Assembly: GCF_001187535.1 (NCBI RefSeq)
Contig: NZ_LFIO01000207.1
Span: forward strand, 120,117 to 184,116
Direction: 5' to 3'
Source: Rhizobium ecuadorense
Lineage (GTDB): Bacteria; Pseudomonadota; Alphaproteobacteria; Rhizobiales; Rhizobiaceae
DNA: 64,000 bases
Part shown: one piece after another, positions 52,091-60,535 of the stretch
Layout of the letters: the number at the start of each line of letters is the position of its first letter
Numbering within the stretch: the stretch's first letter is position 1
Program-made: the position numbers and the translations under genes
The notes under the pieces: model-generated
Told to the model about the DNA's origin: nothing
The model's input: the letters and a program-made list of their open reading frames with translations, nothing else
The model's database searches: none

Positions 52091-54148
52091 ATGCATATCG
52101 AGAAGATTTCGGAAATCATTGCGCACTTCATCGGTCTCTTCGAGATGACCACCGAAGAGATGAGGGCGCGCACCAAATATGCCGAAGGCGCAGGTCCTGG
52201 CGAAGATGGACCGGCTCTGCCCGATCAGGACGCTTTTACCTCAGCCTTCTCGTCCAATCTGCAGCTCAAGGACTACGATCCCGGTATCATCTACAACAGC
52301 GGCAGTTACGAGATCGAATTCGGTCCGGCGCGCCATTTGGGCCGCGTCTTCGAAGAAAGCCTCGAGAAACTGGCGGCGATTGCCGCAAAGGACATCCCGT
52401 TACCGCATTTCGGCTCGCCCACGGATATCGTGCTATCGGATGAGCCGGAGCTGAATGTCTTTGCCGGGCCTGGGTCGTCGATCAGCCATGTGCTCCAGGT
52501 CAACGTGCTTTACGACGACGACTATCTCGACATGACGGACGGCATCCATGCTGCCCGGGACACGAGTTTCGTGATCGAGCGGCTGGCGGAGTTCAGCACC
52601 GCGGCCGAACTCTACACGCCTTTTTCGGACCTCCACCGAACCGATACCTATGATGGCGCGCTGAAAATCGCCCAGGATATCGAAAACTATATCCAGAACG
52701 CCAAGAATACCGAGGACGGCAAAGACAGTGAAGATAGCGGCGACAGCGAGGCAACCCCGCTTAGCGCCGACGCCACGCATGATTTCATTCGCATCGACCC
52801 CGAGGTCAACGGCGCCGTCTACATCAACGGCAAGGTCGAGGCCGATATACCTGTGCTCGATGATTTCCTGCCCGACCGCGGCCTTGCGAAACTCCCGGAA
52901 GAGCCCGACGACAGCAATTCATCCGTCGAGCAGACCGACCCGGGCGGCAACAGCCTTGACGTGACCGCCGGTGCGAACGTCGTCGTCAACGTCGCCTCGG
53001 TGATCAATACCGGCGTCATCGCCTCGGTCACCGCTGTGATGGGCAACTACCACCAGGTCGACGCGGTTTCCCAATCCTTTGTCTACAGCGATCATGACGA
53101 GATCGCCTCGGCGCTGTGCTCATCCGGCTATTCGGCCGAGGAGGCCGGAACCGTCGCCAAGAATATCGCCGTGTTCCAACAAAGCACTTTCGAAGCATCG
53201 AGCCACGCCGAAACCGACGCGGCCGATCCGACGTTCCCGACCAGCTGGCGCGTCAGCGTCATCGACGGCGACGTTTCCTTCGTACAATGGGTCGAGCAGT
53301 ATCACTTCATCAGCGACAACGACACGATGACGGTTACCACCTCGGGATCCGAAACCACGGTTCTGACAGGCGGCAATACCTCCATCAACTTCTCCTCCTT
53401 TTTCGGCATGGGCATGCAATATGATCTGGTGATCATCGGCGGGAATGTGCTCGACATCAACAGCATCACGCAGATCTCGCTGCTCTACGACAATGACTGG
53501 GTACGGGCGGAAAACGACGCCGATCCCGGCGCCGACATTGAAACCGGCAACAACCTGATCTGGAATTTCGCCTCGATCCACAATGTCGGGACGGGCAGCT
53601 TCGAGGCGATGCCGGACTATATGGTCGAAGCGCAGAAAGCGATCGAAGATCACGATCCCAATATGCCGGAAGGGCTGTCGTTCGATGCGAATTTCCAGGG
53701 ATATGCCGGGCTCAACGTGCTCTACATCACCGGCAATCTCTACGACATGACGATTATCAAGCAGGTGAGCATCCTCGGTGATTCCGATGATGTGACCCTG
53801 GCGGCATCGACGCTCATCGAGAACAATCCCGATGCCACTGTTACGATCGACACCGGCAGCAATGCGGTCATCAACATCGCCGAGATCGTCGACTACGACA
53901 GTTTCGGCGACACCACCTATCTGGCAGGCCAGCTCTATTCGGACGCCATCCTCATTCAGGGCGGGCTGGTGGAGCATGATACGACACAGCCGCAACCGGC
54001 CGACGACAGACTTGCCAACGAAGTCATCGCCTTCCTCGATGACGACGATCCCGCGGGCGGCGATTCCGCTGATGGCGTCATCAATGCCGGGCATGATCTT
54101 TCGTGGTCGTCGGGGCATCCCGACGTCATGCAAGCCATGGTCGCGTGA
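52091..54148 (+). CDS. putative type I secreted protein with degenerate beta-rich repeats
   Basis: Product of 685 residues, no N-terminal signal peptide. After a helical N-terminus (MHIEKISEIIAHFIGLFEMT) come at least four degenerate repeats, each about 50-100 residues, of the form GNxxxNxASI ... VxGNxxDxxxIxQxSxLxDxD. Examples are GANVVVNVASVINTGVIASV, then YDLVIIGGNVLDINSITQIS, LNVLYITGNLYDMTIIKQVS, and SNAVINIAEIVDYDSF. Beta-helix or beta-roll structure is likely, and the protein is acidic throughout. The ATG at 52091 follows GGGAGGG; a start at 52031 has no such site. It lies 25 bases before the ABC exporter gene and is its probable substrate. Confidence 0.82.
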   Translation: MHIEKISEIIAHFIGLFEMTTEEMRARTKYAEGAGPGEDGPALPDQDAFTSAFSSNLQLKDYDPGIIYNSGSYEIEFGPARHLGRVFEESLEKLAAIAAKDIPLPHFGSPTDIVLSDEPELNVFAGPGSSISHVLQVNVLYDDDYLDMTDGIHAARDTSFVIERLAEFSTAAELYTPFSDLHRTDTYDGALKIAQDIENYIQNAKNTEDGKDSEDSGDSEATPLSADATHDFIRIDPEVNGAVYINGKVEADIPVLDDFLPDRGLAKLPEEPDDSNSSVEQTDPGGNSLDVTAGANVVVNVASVINTGVIASVTAVMGNYHQVDAVSQSFVYSDHDEIASALCSSGYSAEEAGTVAKNIAVFQQSTFEASSHAETDAADPTFPTSWRVSVIDGDVSFVQWVEQYHFISDNDTMTVTTSGSETTVLTGGNTSINFSSFFGMGMQYDLVIIGGNVLDINSITQISLLYDNDWVRAENDADPGADIETGNNLIWNFASIHNVGTGSFEAMPDYMVEAQKAIEDHDPNMPEGLSFDANFQGYAGLNVLYITGNLYDMTIIKQVSILGDSDDVTLAASTLIENNPDATVTIDTGSNAVINIAEIVDYDSFGDTTYLAGQLYSDAILIQGGLVEHDTTQPQPADDRLANEVIAFLDDDDPAGGDSADGVINAGHDLSWSSGHPDVMQAMVA

Positions 54149-54173
54149 CCTTAAGGATCGCGGAGGAATCACG

Positions 54174-56513
54174 ATGAACCAGATTTCCAAACAGATGTTT
54201 GCAGCAGGCAGCGCCCTCGATCTCAGATCGGGCAATATTCCCTCCGCTGCTCCTTCGGAAGCGAAGACGACCAATCTGTGCCTCTCTGCGATCGATGAGG
54301 CGGTCGAGAACCTTCGCCGGCTCAGCGGTAGCGCCTCTCCATCTCCATCGCCATCTCCCGATCGAAGCAAAGAGGTGGCCGAAGTTGCAGCAAGCGAAGC
54401 TGCCGATATGGCGCGCTCAGGCATCGTGCAAGCGCCTCTGCCGCAAAAGATGGTGACAACGGAAGCCTCGCCGGACGCCGCAACGAAGGCAGAAACGGCA
54501 CCTCCTGCAGCGATGCTGCAGGGCTCGATGCCAGCAAAACCGGTGGAAGTAAAACCGATCGAAGCGGCCCAGCCGCCGGTCGAAGCGCGGGCGGCGCCGG
54601 AAAGGCCGAAGGAGGAGACCGAGCTCAAATCGAACCCGACGATGCCCTTCGGCAAAACCATCGATGGCGAGAGGGGTCCGATCAGCGAGAACGACAGGCG
54701 GCTGCGCAGCGGCGGCGGCGGCAACGGCAAAAATTCCGATCCCGGGGGCGGCGGGGGCGGGGGCGGAGGAAGTGGCGGCGGATTTCACAAGCGCAGCGAG
54801 CCTGTGAATTTCGCCGCCAGCCTCTCGCGCGGCATGGCGGCGGTCCGACGCAACATGGTTGTCGTGATGATGTTCACGATCGCCATCAATGTGCTTCTGC
54901 TGGCTATCCCGCTCTATCTGTTCCAGATATCCGACCGGGTGCTGACCAGCCGCTCGATCGACACGCTCGTCATGCTCTCGATCGCCGTGCTCGGCGCCGT
55001 GCTGCTGCAGGCCTTCATGGATTCGGTGCGTCGCTTCATCCTGATGCGCACCGCAGTGGAGCTCGAAGTGCAGCTCGGCGCACCGATCCTCAGCGCCGCG
55101 GCGCGGGCATCGCTGCATGGCAGCGGCAAGGACTATCAGACGCTGCAGGACCTGCAGCTGCTGCGCGGCTTCCTGACGTCAGGCACGCTGATCGCGTTTC
55201 TCGATGCGCCGCTAATGCCGCTCTTCGTCGTGGTCGTCTATTTCGTGCATCCGCATCTCGGCATCATCATCCTCACCTGCTGCGCGGTGCTTTTCCTGAT
55301 CGCCTATCTGAACCAGAAATTCACCGCCCGCCAGTTTGCCGAATCCAACGGCTATCTCAGCCGGGCCAATTTCCACCTCGATTCCATGTCGCGCAATTCG
55401 CAGATCATCAACGCAATGGCGATGATCCCCGAGGCCGTGAAGATGTGGGGCCGGGAAACCGCGGGCTCGCTGAAATCGCAGGTCGAGGCGCAGGACCGCA
55501 ACATCATCTTCTCCGGCATATCGAAGGCCTGCCGCATGATCACCCAGGTTACCCTGCTCGGCTGGGGTGCGCATCTGTCGCTCGCCGGCGAGCTGACCGG
55601 CGGCATGGTGATTGCGTCCTCGATCATCTCGGGACGGGCGCTGGCGCCGATCGAAGGCGCCATCGAAGGCTGGCACCAGTTCAACCGCTCGGCCGCCGCC
55701 TATTCCAGGATCAAGAGCCTGCTCTTGAACTCCCCGTTGAACTTCCCGCGTCTGCGCCTTCCCAACCCCGAAGGCCGGCTCGATGTCGAACGCATTCTCT
55801 TCGTGCCGCCGCCGCAGAAGAAGGTCATTCTCAACGGCATCTCCTTCTCGCTCAAGAAGGGGGAATCGCTGGCGATCATCGGCAATTCCGGATCCGGCAA
55901 GACGACGCTCGGCAAGATGCTCGTCGGCTCGATCGTGCCCACATCGGGCAGTGTGCGCCTCGACCTGATGGATCTGCGCAATTGGGACCAGCGCCAGTTC
56001 GGCGAAAGCATCGGTTATCTGCCGCAGGACGTGCAGCTCTTTCCCGGCACGATCAAGGCCAATATCTGCCGCATGCGCGACGACGTCGAGGATCGCCAGA
56101 TCTACGAGGCCGCGGTGCTGGCCGACGTGCACGAGCTCATCGCGGGCTTCCCGCAGGGCTATGAAACCATCGTGGCAGCCGACGGCGCTCCGCTTTCCGG
56201 TGGCCAGAAGCAGCGCATCGCGCTTGCCCGCGCCTTCTTCGGCAATCCCAAATTCGTGGTCCTCGACGAGCCGAATTCGAACCTCGATACCCAAGGTGAG
56301 GCAGCCCTTGCCAAGGCGCTAATCCACGCCAAGAAGCAGGGCATCACCACCGTAACCATCACCCAGCGCCCGGCTCTGCTCCAATGCGTCGACAAGATCC
56401 TCGTGCTCAAGGAGGGCACTGTCGCCATGTTCGGCGAAAGGATCGAGGTGCTGCAGGCGCTTTCCAAGAACAACGGCAATAACGGTCAACAAGCACCGCG
56501 CATCGAAGGGTGA
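54174..56513 (+). CDS. type I secretion ABC exporter with long disordered N-terminal extension
   Basis: Fused permease-ATPase of 779 residues, PrtD/LapB-like. Residues 1-205 are low complexity (Ser/Pro, Ala/Pro/Glu, then a Gly tract at about 180-203) and replace the usual C39-like or short N-terminus. Six transmembrane helices start at about 228 (NMVVVMMFTIAINVLLLAIP). The ATPase has Walker A IIGNSGSGKTTLGKML at about 568-583, LSGGQKQRIALARA near 675 and VVLDEPNSNLD near 700. The ATG at 54174 follows GGAGGAATCACG. It would energise secretion of the acidic proteins encoded upstream through an HlyD adaptor and a TolC encoded elsewhere. Confidence 0.93.
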   Translation: MNQISKQMFAAGSALDLRSGNIPSAAPSEAKTTNLCLSAIDEAVENLRRLSGSASPSPSPSPDRSKEVAEVAASEAADMARSGIVQAPLPQKMVTTEASPDAATKAETAPPAAMLQGSMPAKPVEVKPIEAAQPPVEARAAPERPKEETELKSNPTMPFGKTIDGERGPISENDRRLRSGGGGNGKNSDPGGGGGGGGGSGGGFHKRSEPVNFAASLSRGMAAVRRNMVVVMMFTIAINVLLLAIPLYLFQISDRVLTSRSIDTLVMLSIAVLGAVLLQAFMDSVRRFILMRTAVELEVQLGAPILSAAARASLHGSGKDYQTLQDLQLLRGFLTSGTLIAFLDAPLMPLFVVVVYFVHPHLGIIILTCCAVLFLIAYLNQKFTARQFAESNGYLSRANFHLDSMSRNSQIINAMAMIPEAVKMWGRETAGSLKSQVEAQDRNIIFSGISKACRMITQVTLLGWGAHLSLAGELTGGMVIASSIISGRALAPIEGAIEGWHQFNRSAAAYSRIKSLLLNSPLNFPRLRLPNPEGRLDVERILFVPPPQKKVILNGISFSLKKGESLAIIGNSGSGKTTLGKMLVGSIVPTSGSVRLDLMDLRNWDQRQFGESIGYLPQDVQLFPGTIKANICRMRDDVEDRQIYEAAVLADVHELIAGFPQGYETIVAADGAPLSGGQKQRIALARAFFGNPKFVVLDEPNSNLDTQGEAALAKALIHAKKQGITTVTITQRPALLQCVDKILVLKEGTVAMFGERIEVLQALSKNNGNNGQQAPRIEG

Positions 56514-56533
56514 ACGACATAGGGGTGAACGAC

Positions 56534-57883
56534 ATGGGACGGAAAAATCAGGAGACGGCCGGTCCGGCGCAGCTCGAATGGTATAGCGACGTGCCGCGCT
56601 CGATCCGGATGCACAGCATCGTCGGCCTGACGGTTCTTTTCTCCTCGTTCGGAGGCTTCGGCTACTGGGCAGCGACCGCACCGCTCGCCTCTGCTGTCAT
56701 CGCGCAGGGGAGCTTCGTTGCAACGGGCAACAACAAGATCATCCAGCATCTGGAAGGCGGCATCATCAGGGAAATGCGCGTCAGTGAAGGCGACACGGTG
56801 AAGGAAGGCGATGTCCTCTTGACCCTCGACACCACCGCATCCCGTTCGAACGAACGGATGCTGCAGCTACGCCGCCTGCGCCTGGAAGCCGTCGTCGCAA
56901 GGCTCCGCGCCGAGGCACAGGGCCTGCGCAAATTCCAGTTTCCCGATATCGTGACGAAAGAGGCGAGCGACCCCGACATCGGCGCGATCATCCAGAGCCA
57001 GAACGTCGTCTTCCACAGCAAGCAGATCAAACTCGAAGAGCAGCTCAACCTGATCGAGAAGAACATCAAGTCGCTGGAATACCGTTTCGCCGGCTATAAA
57101 GGCCAACGAGAATCCTTTGAAAGGCAACTGGCGCTGCTGACCGAGGAACGCGATTCCAAGGCCAGGCTGGTCAAGGTCGGCTATATGCGCAAAACCGATC
57201 TGCTGGCGATCGAGCGGGCGATCGCCGACGCGATGGGCGACATTTCTCGCCTGAACGGCGAGCTCAACGAGAGCGAGGCAGAGGTTGCCAAGTTCCGCCA
57301 GGAAGCCATCATTGCCGTCAATTCCAACAAGCAGGCGGCGCTCGATGCGCTCGAGACCGCCGAATCCGATCTGGACAGCGTGCGCCAGCAGATGCGTGAG
57401 GCTGCCGGCGTGCTGGAGCGCACCACCATCCGCTCACCGGTGACGGGTACGGTGGTGCGCTCTTATTTCCACACCGCCGGCGGCGTCATCACGACGGGCA
57501 AGCCGATCATGGAAATCCTGCCGGCGCACGTGCCGCTGATCCTGGAAGCGCAGGTGCTGCGCACCTCCATCGACCAGCTGCGCGAGGGAGAAACGGCCTC
57601 GATCCGTCTGACGGCGCTCAATCGGCGAACGACGCCAGTGCTGGAGGGCAGGGTCTTTTACGTCTCGGCCGACTCGATCGAGGAAAATTCGGGGGTTTCG
57701 GTCAAGGACGTCTATATCGTGCGCGTCCAAATTCCGGATTCCGAGATTGCGCGGGTGCATAATTTCCATCCCGTTCCCGGCATGCCGGCCGAAGTGCTGA
57801 TCCAGACGTCGGAACGCACCTTCTTCGAATATATCAGCAAACCAATCACCGACAGCATGTCCCGGGCTTTCAAGGAACGCTGA
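56534..57883 (+). CDS. HlyD family type I secretion membrane fusion protein
   Basis: Adaptor protein of 449 residues, PrtE-like. One membrane helix (about 27-47; VGLTVLFSSFGGFGYWAATA) is followed by the lipoyl start IQHLEGGIIREMRVSEGDTV, a long coiled-coil hairpin (about 100-270), the second lipoyl half TIRSPVTGTVVRSYFHTAGG and the beta-barrel C-terminus (HPVPGMPAEVLIQTSERTFF, family signature). A 15-base tandem duplication at the junction with the ABC gene creates three in-frame starts, GTG 56510, GTG 56525 and ATG 56534. The last has AGGGG at proper distance, so I chose it. Confidence 0.93.
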   Translation: MGRKNQETAGPAQLEWYSDVPRSIRMHSIVGLTVLFSSFGGFGYWAATAPLASAVIAQGSFVATGNNKIIQHLEGGIIREMRVSEGDTVKEGDVLLTLDTTASRSNERMLQLRRLRLEAVVARLRAEAQGLRKFQFPDIVTKEASDPDIGAIIQSQNVVFHSKQIKLEEQLNLIEKNIKSLEYRFAGYKGQRESFERQLALLTEERDSKARLVKVGYMRKTDLLAIERAIADAMGDISRLNGELNESEAEVAKFRQEAIIAVNSNKQAALDALETAESDLDSVRQQMREAAGVLERTTIRSPVTGTVVRSYFHTAGGVITTGKPIMEILPAHVPLILEAQVLRTSIDQLREGETASIRLTALNRRTTPVLEGRVFYVSADSIEENSGVSVKDVYIVRVQIPDSEIARVHNFHPVPGMPAEVLIQTSERTFFEYISKPITDSMSRAFKER

Positions 57884-58007
57884 CCGCGGCGACCGCAAAC
57901 GACGGCGATCCGCTGGATATAAAGGATGTGTCTGTTGTTCTGATATGGTATCGGCATGTATCATCCCTCCGGGATGGATCATCCCCTTTGGGGAAGAAAG
58001 GGCGAGC

Positions 58008-58499
58008 ATGGCGGCAATGTCCGATGTCCTCCTGCGGGTCGGGCGCCTGAACTATGTCTGGACGAATACCGAAAGCCTGCTGATCTACATCATCGCCCAT
58101 CTGCTGCGGGTCGAAAAGGATGCGGCAATCGTCGTCTTCCTGACCCTTAACACGACACGGGCACGGATCGATCTCGTCGAACGGCTTGCCAAACTCGCCT
58201 CGACCTCACCCTCGGACCGCAAGGCAATCCTTTCAGCCATGTCGCGGCTGAAGAAAGAATCCAAGACCCGCAACAAGTACAACCACTGCATCTATTCCTT
58301 CGACGAGAAGGGGGAGATTTCGAGCACGCAGCTGATGCGGCTGGTCGAGGACGACAAGGAGATCCGCTACGGCAAAGTCGAGCAGATGGATGCACGCGAG
58401 ATCGACCTTCTGGAGAAGTCGATCGCCGAAATCGTCGCCATCAGCCGGGCGCTCTGGGCCTTCATCCATGCGAGCCCACAGATCTCCGGCGAGCTCTGA
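58008..58499 (+). CDS. hypothetical cytoplasmic protein
   Basis: Product of 163 residues that I cannot assign. It is largely helical: VLLRVGRLNYVWTNTESLLI near the N-terminus, then IDLVERLAKLASTSPSDRKA, a charged stretch ending KTRNKYNHCIYSFDEKGEIS, and a C-terminal helix. No signal peptide. The ATG at 58008 has AAGGG upstream; a start at 57945 adds 21 residues without support. It lies 124 bases after the HlyD gene in the same direction. Possibly a regulator or an ADP-ribosyl/HEPN-like fold (the NHCIYS region with the Arg-Asn before it loosely recalls HEPN RxxxxH), but this is weak. Confidence 0.65.
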   Translation: MAAMSDVLLRVGRLNYVWTNTESLLIYIIAHLLRVEKDAAIVVFLTLNTTRARIDLVERLAKLASTSPSDRKAILSAMSRLKKESKTRNKYNHCIYSFDEKGEISSTQLMRLVEDDKEIRYGKVEQMDAREIDLLEKSIAEIVAISRALWAFIHASPQISGEL

Positions 58500-58758
58500 T
58501 CTAATCCTTATGTATGGGGCGTCGCCAAGCGTGGAACACGTTCGGGCGACATGAAGCGAAGCGGGCCATGCAATGCGGCACGACGAGCACTATGGCTTTG
58601 AATTTTCAACAGAAACAAAGTCGTATTTTAGATTATTTGCCGGCTCAAGACTAATCCTATTTAAGCCCTTCAATTCATCCGGACGGTTTATTTGAAGATC
58701 GATGTTTCGCATTAGAATGAAAGCTCCCGAGTAACGTATGGGGTATTGGGGGGCGGAC

Positions 58759-60402
58759 ATGCGCATAGATATCATCGACACCATTGCCGGGTTCGAGGCG
58801 GTACGCGACAACTGGGATCAGGTCTTCACGGATGATCCCGATGCGCAGCATTTCCTCTCCTGGATCTGGCTGAAGAATTATCTTTCCCGCCGGCGCCGCT
58901 GGTTCGTACTCGCCCTTCGCGAACGCGATCCGGAAGCATCCTATGTGGCTTTTTTTCCCTTGCGCCTGATCACGCATCTGAACGAAAAGACCGGGCAATT
59001 CTACGACGAGATCATGATGGCTGGCAATTTTGCGGCCGATTATACCGGCTTCATCGTCAGGCCGGATTACGAGCATCATGCCATTGCCGGCTTCGCCTCG
59101 TTTCTCAAACATCAGAATTGGACGGACCTGAAGCTCGAATATTTCTGTGGCCCAGCCGGGCGGCGCGAGAAGATGATCGAGGCGCTGAAGGGGCCGGAGG
59201 TGATGTTTCGCGACAGCTCGCCGAAAAACAGCGAAAATATCGATAATACGATCTGCCCCATCGTTCCCCTGCCAGCAAGCTTCGACGATTATCTCGACCA
59301 GCGCATGAGCAGCCAGACGCGCCAGAAGCTGCGGCGGTTTCTGCGCAAGGTCGAAGGAGACGATATTTACCGGATCACGATGGCGAGCCCCGCGACCATC
59401 GAGCGCGACCTGGACATCCTCTTCAATCTCTGGCGGACCAAGTGGAGCGCCCGCAAAGGCACCGAGCGGACCGAGCGACTGATCATCACCACGCGCGAAA
59501 TGCTGATGGACTGCTTCAACAGCGGCAACCTCGACGTGCCAGTCTTCTGGCATGGCGACCAGCCGCTCGGCGCGCTGGCGAATATCGTCGACCGGCAGAA
59601 GAAGGCAGTCCTGTTCTATATCACCGGCCGCGACGAGACCTGGAAGACGCCGTCTCCCGGTCTCATCCTGCATGGCTATTGCATCCGGCGGGCGATCGAG
59701 CACGGCTTCAAGACCTACGACTTCCTGCGCGGAAACGAGCCCTATAAATATATGTTCGGGGTCGAGGAACGACGGATCAGCTGCACCCTGTTCCGCACCC
59801 GCAACGGCCAGAATCTGCATGGCACGCTCAACCCGCGCAGTGTTCGTTTCGTCTACGAACAGGCGCTCGACATGTACCGCAACGGCGCCCGCGGGAAAGC
59901 CGAGATCGCCTTCAATCAGGTCCTGCAATCGGTTCCCGGCCATACCGGTGCGGAATTCGGGATCGCCAATCTGCTGTTTGACCGGGGCAAGCTGACGGAG
60001 GCGCTGGCTGCCTATAAGGCCCTCGCCGAGCAAGCGCCCGATCCGACGCCGATCCGGATGCGGCTTGGCGACACGCAGCTTGCCCTGCATCAATACGACC
60101 AGGCCGCGGAGACGTTCCGCCGGGTCGGCGAGGTCGGGCCGCATCTGATCCAGGCGCACTACAAGCGTGGCATCGCTCTTGCGGCCAGCAAACGGCTGGC
60201 CGAGGCGGAGGCCGTTTTCGCCGCGATCCGGGACGTGCATTCCGACGATCCAGCCGCACTCGACTATATCGCCAAGGCAAATGCCGCCCTCGAACGGATC
60301 CAGGCGAGCGCCGAGCCCGCGCCTCACAAGACCGATGTCGTGCCCGAGACCCTCGCCCGCTGGAACCGACTCGGCGAACGACGCCGGCCGCGGCTGCACT
60401 GA
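58759..60402 (+). CDS. CelD/BcsL-type GNAT acetyltransferase fused to TPR repeats
   Basis: Product of 547 residues. The N-terminal about 360 residues are an Acetyltransf_6/BioF2-like double GNAT domain (FLSWIWLKNYLSRRRRWFVL; QTRQKLRRFLRKVEGDDIY; PVFWHGDQPLGALANIVDRQ; and YDFLRGNEPYKYMFGVEER near the end). The C-terminal part (about 375-520) has TPR-like helix pairs (ALDMYRNGARGKAEIAFNQV, ALAAYKALAEQAPDPTPIRM, AAETFRRVGEVGPHLIQAHY). Related CelD/BcsL proteins are linked to cellulose or exopolysaccharide modification. The ATG at 58759 follows GGGGGGCGG. Position after a secretion operon suggests acylation of a secreted glycan or protein. Confidence 0.88.
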   Translation: MRIDIIDTIAGFEAVRDNWDQVFTDDPDAQHFLSWIWLKNYLSRRRRWFVLALRERDPEASYVAFFPLRLITHLNEKTGQFYDEIMMAGNFAADYTGFIVRPDYEHHAIAGFASFLKHQNWTDLKLEYFCGPAGRREKMIEALKGPEVMFRDSSPKNSENIDNTICPIVPLPASFDDYLDQRMSSQTRQKLRRFLRKVEGDDIYRITMASPATIERDLDILFNLWRTKWSARKGTERTERLIITTREMLMDCFNSGNLDVPVFWHGDQPLGALANIVDRQKKAVLFYITGRDETWKTPSPGLILHGYCIRRAIEHGFKTYDFLRGNEPYKYMFGVEERRISCTLFRTRNGQNLHGTLNPRSVRFVYEQALDMYRNGARGKAEIAFNQVLQSVPGHTGAEFGIANLLFDRGKLTEALAAYKALAEQAPDPTPIRMRLGDTQLALHQYDQAAETFRRVGEVGPHLIQAHYKRGIALAASKRLAEAEAVFAAIRDVHSDDPAALDYIAKANAALERIQASAEPAPHKTDVVPETLARWNRLGERRRPRLH

Positions 60403-60535
60403 CGAGATACCTGCCGGCGGCGTAAATGTGCTCGGGCGGTTTCTGGACGCCCAGCCGCCATGGTCTTTGATTTTGAGCTGCGATCGTTGCTAAAAGAGGC
60501 GCAAGCCTATTTTGCAACTCCTCAGTTGGAAACTC

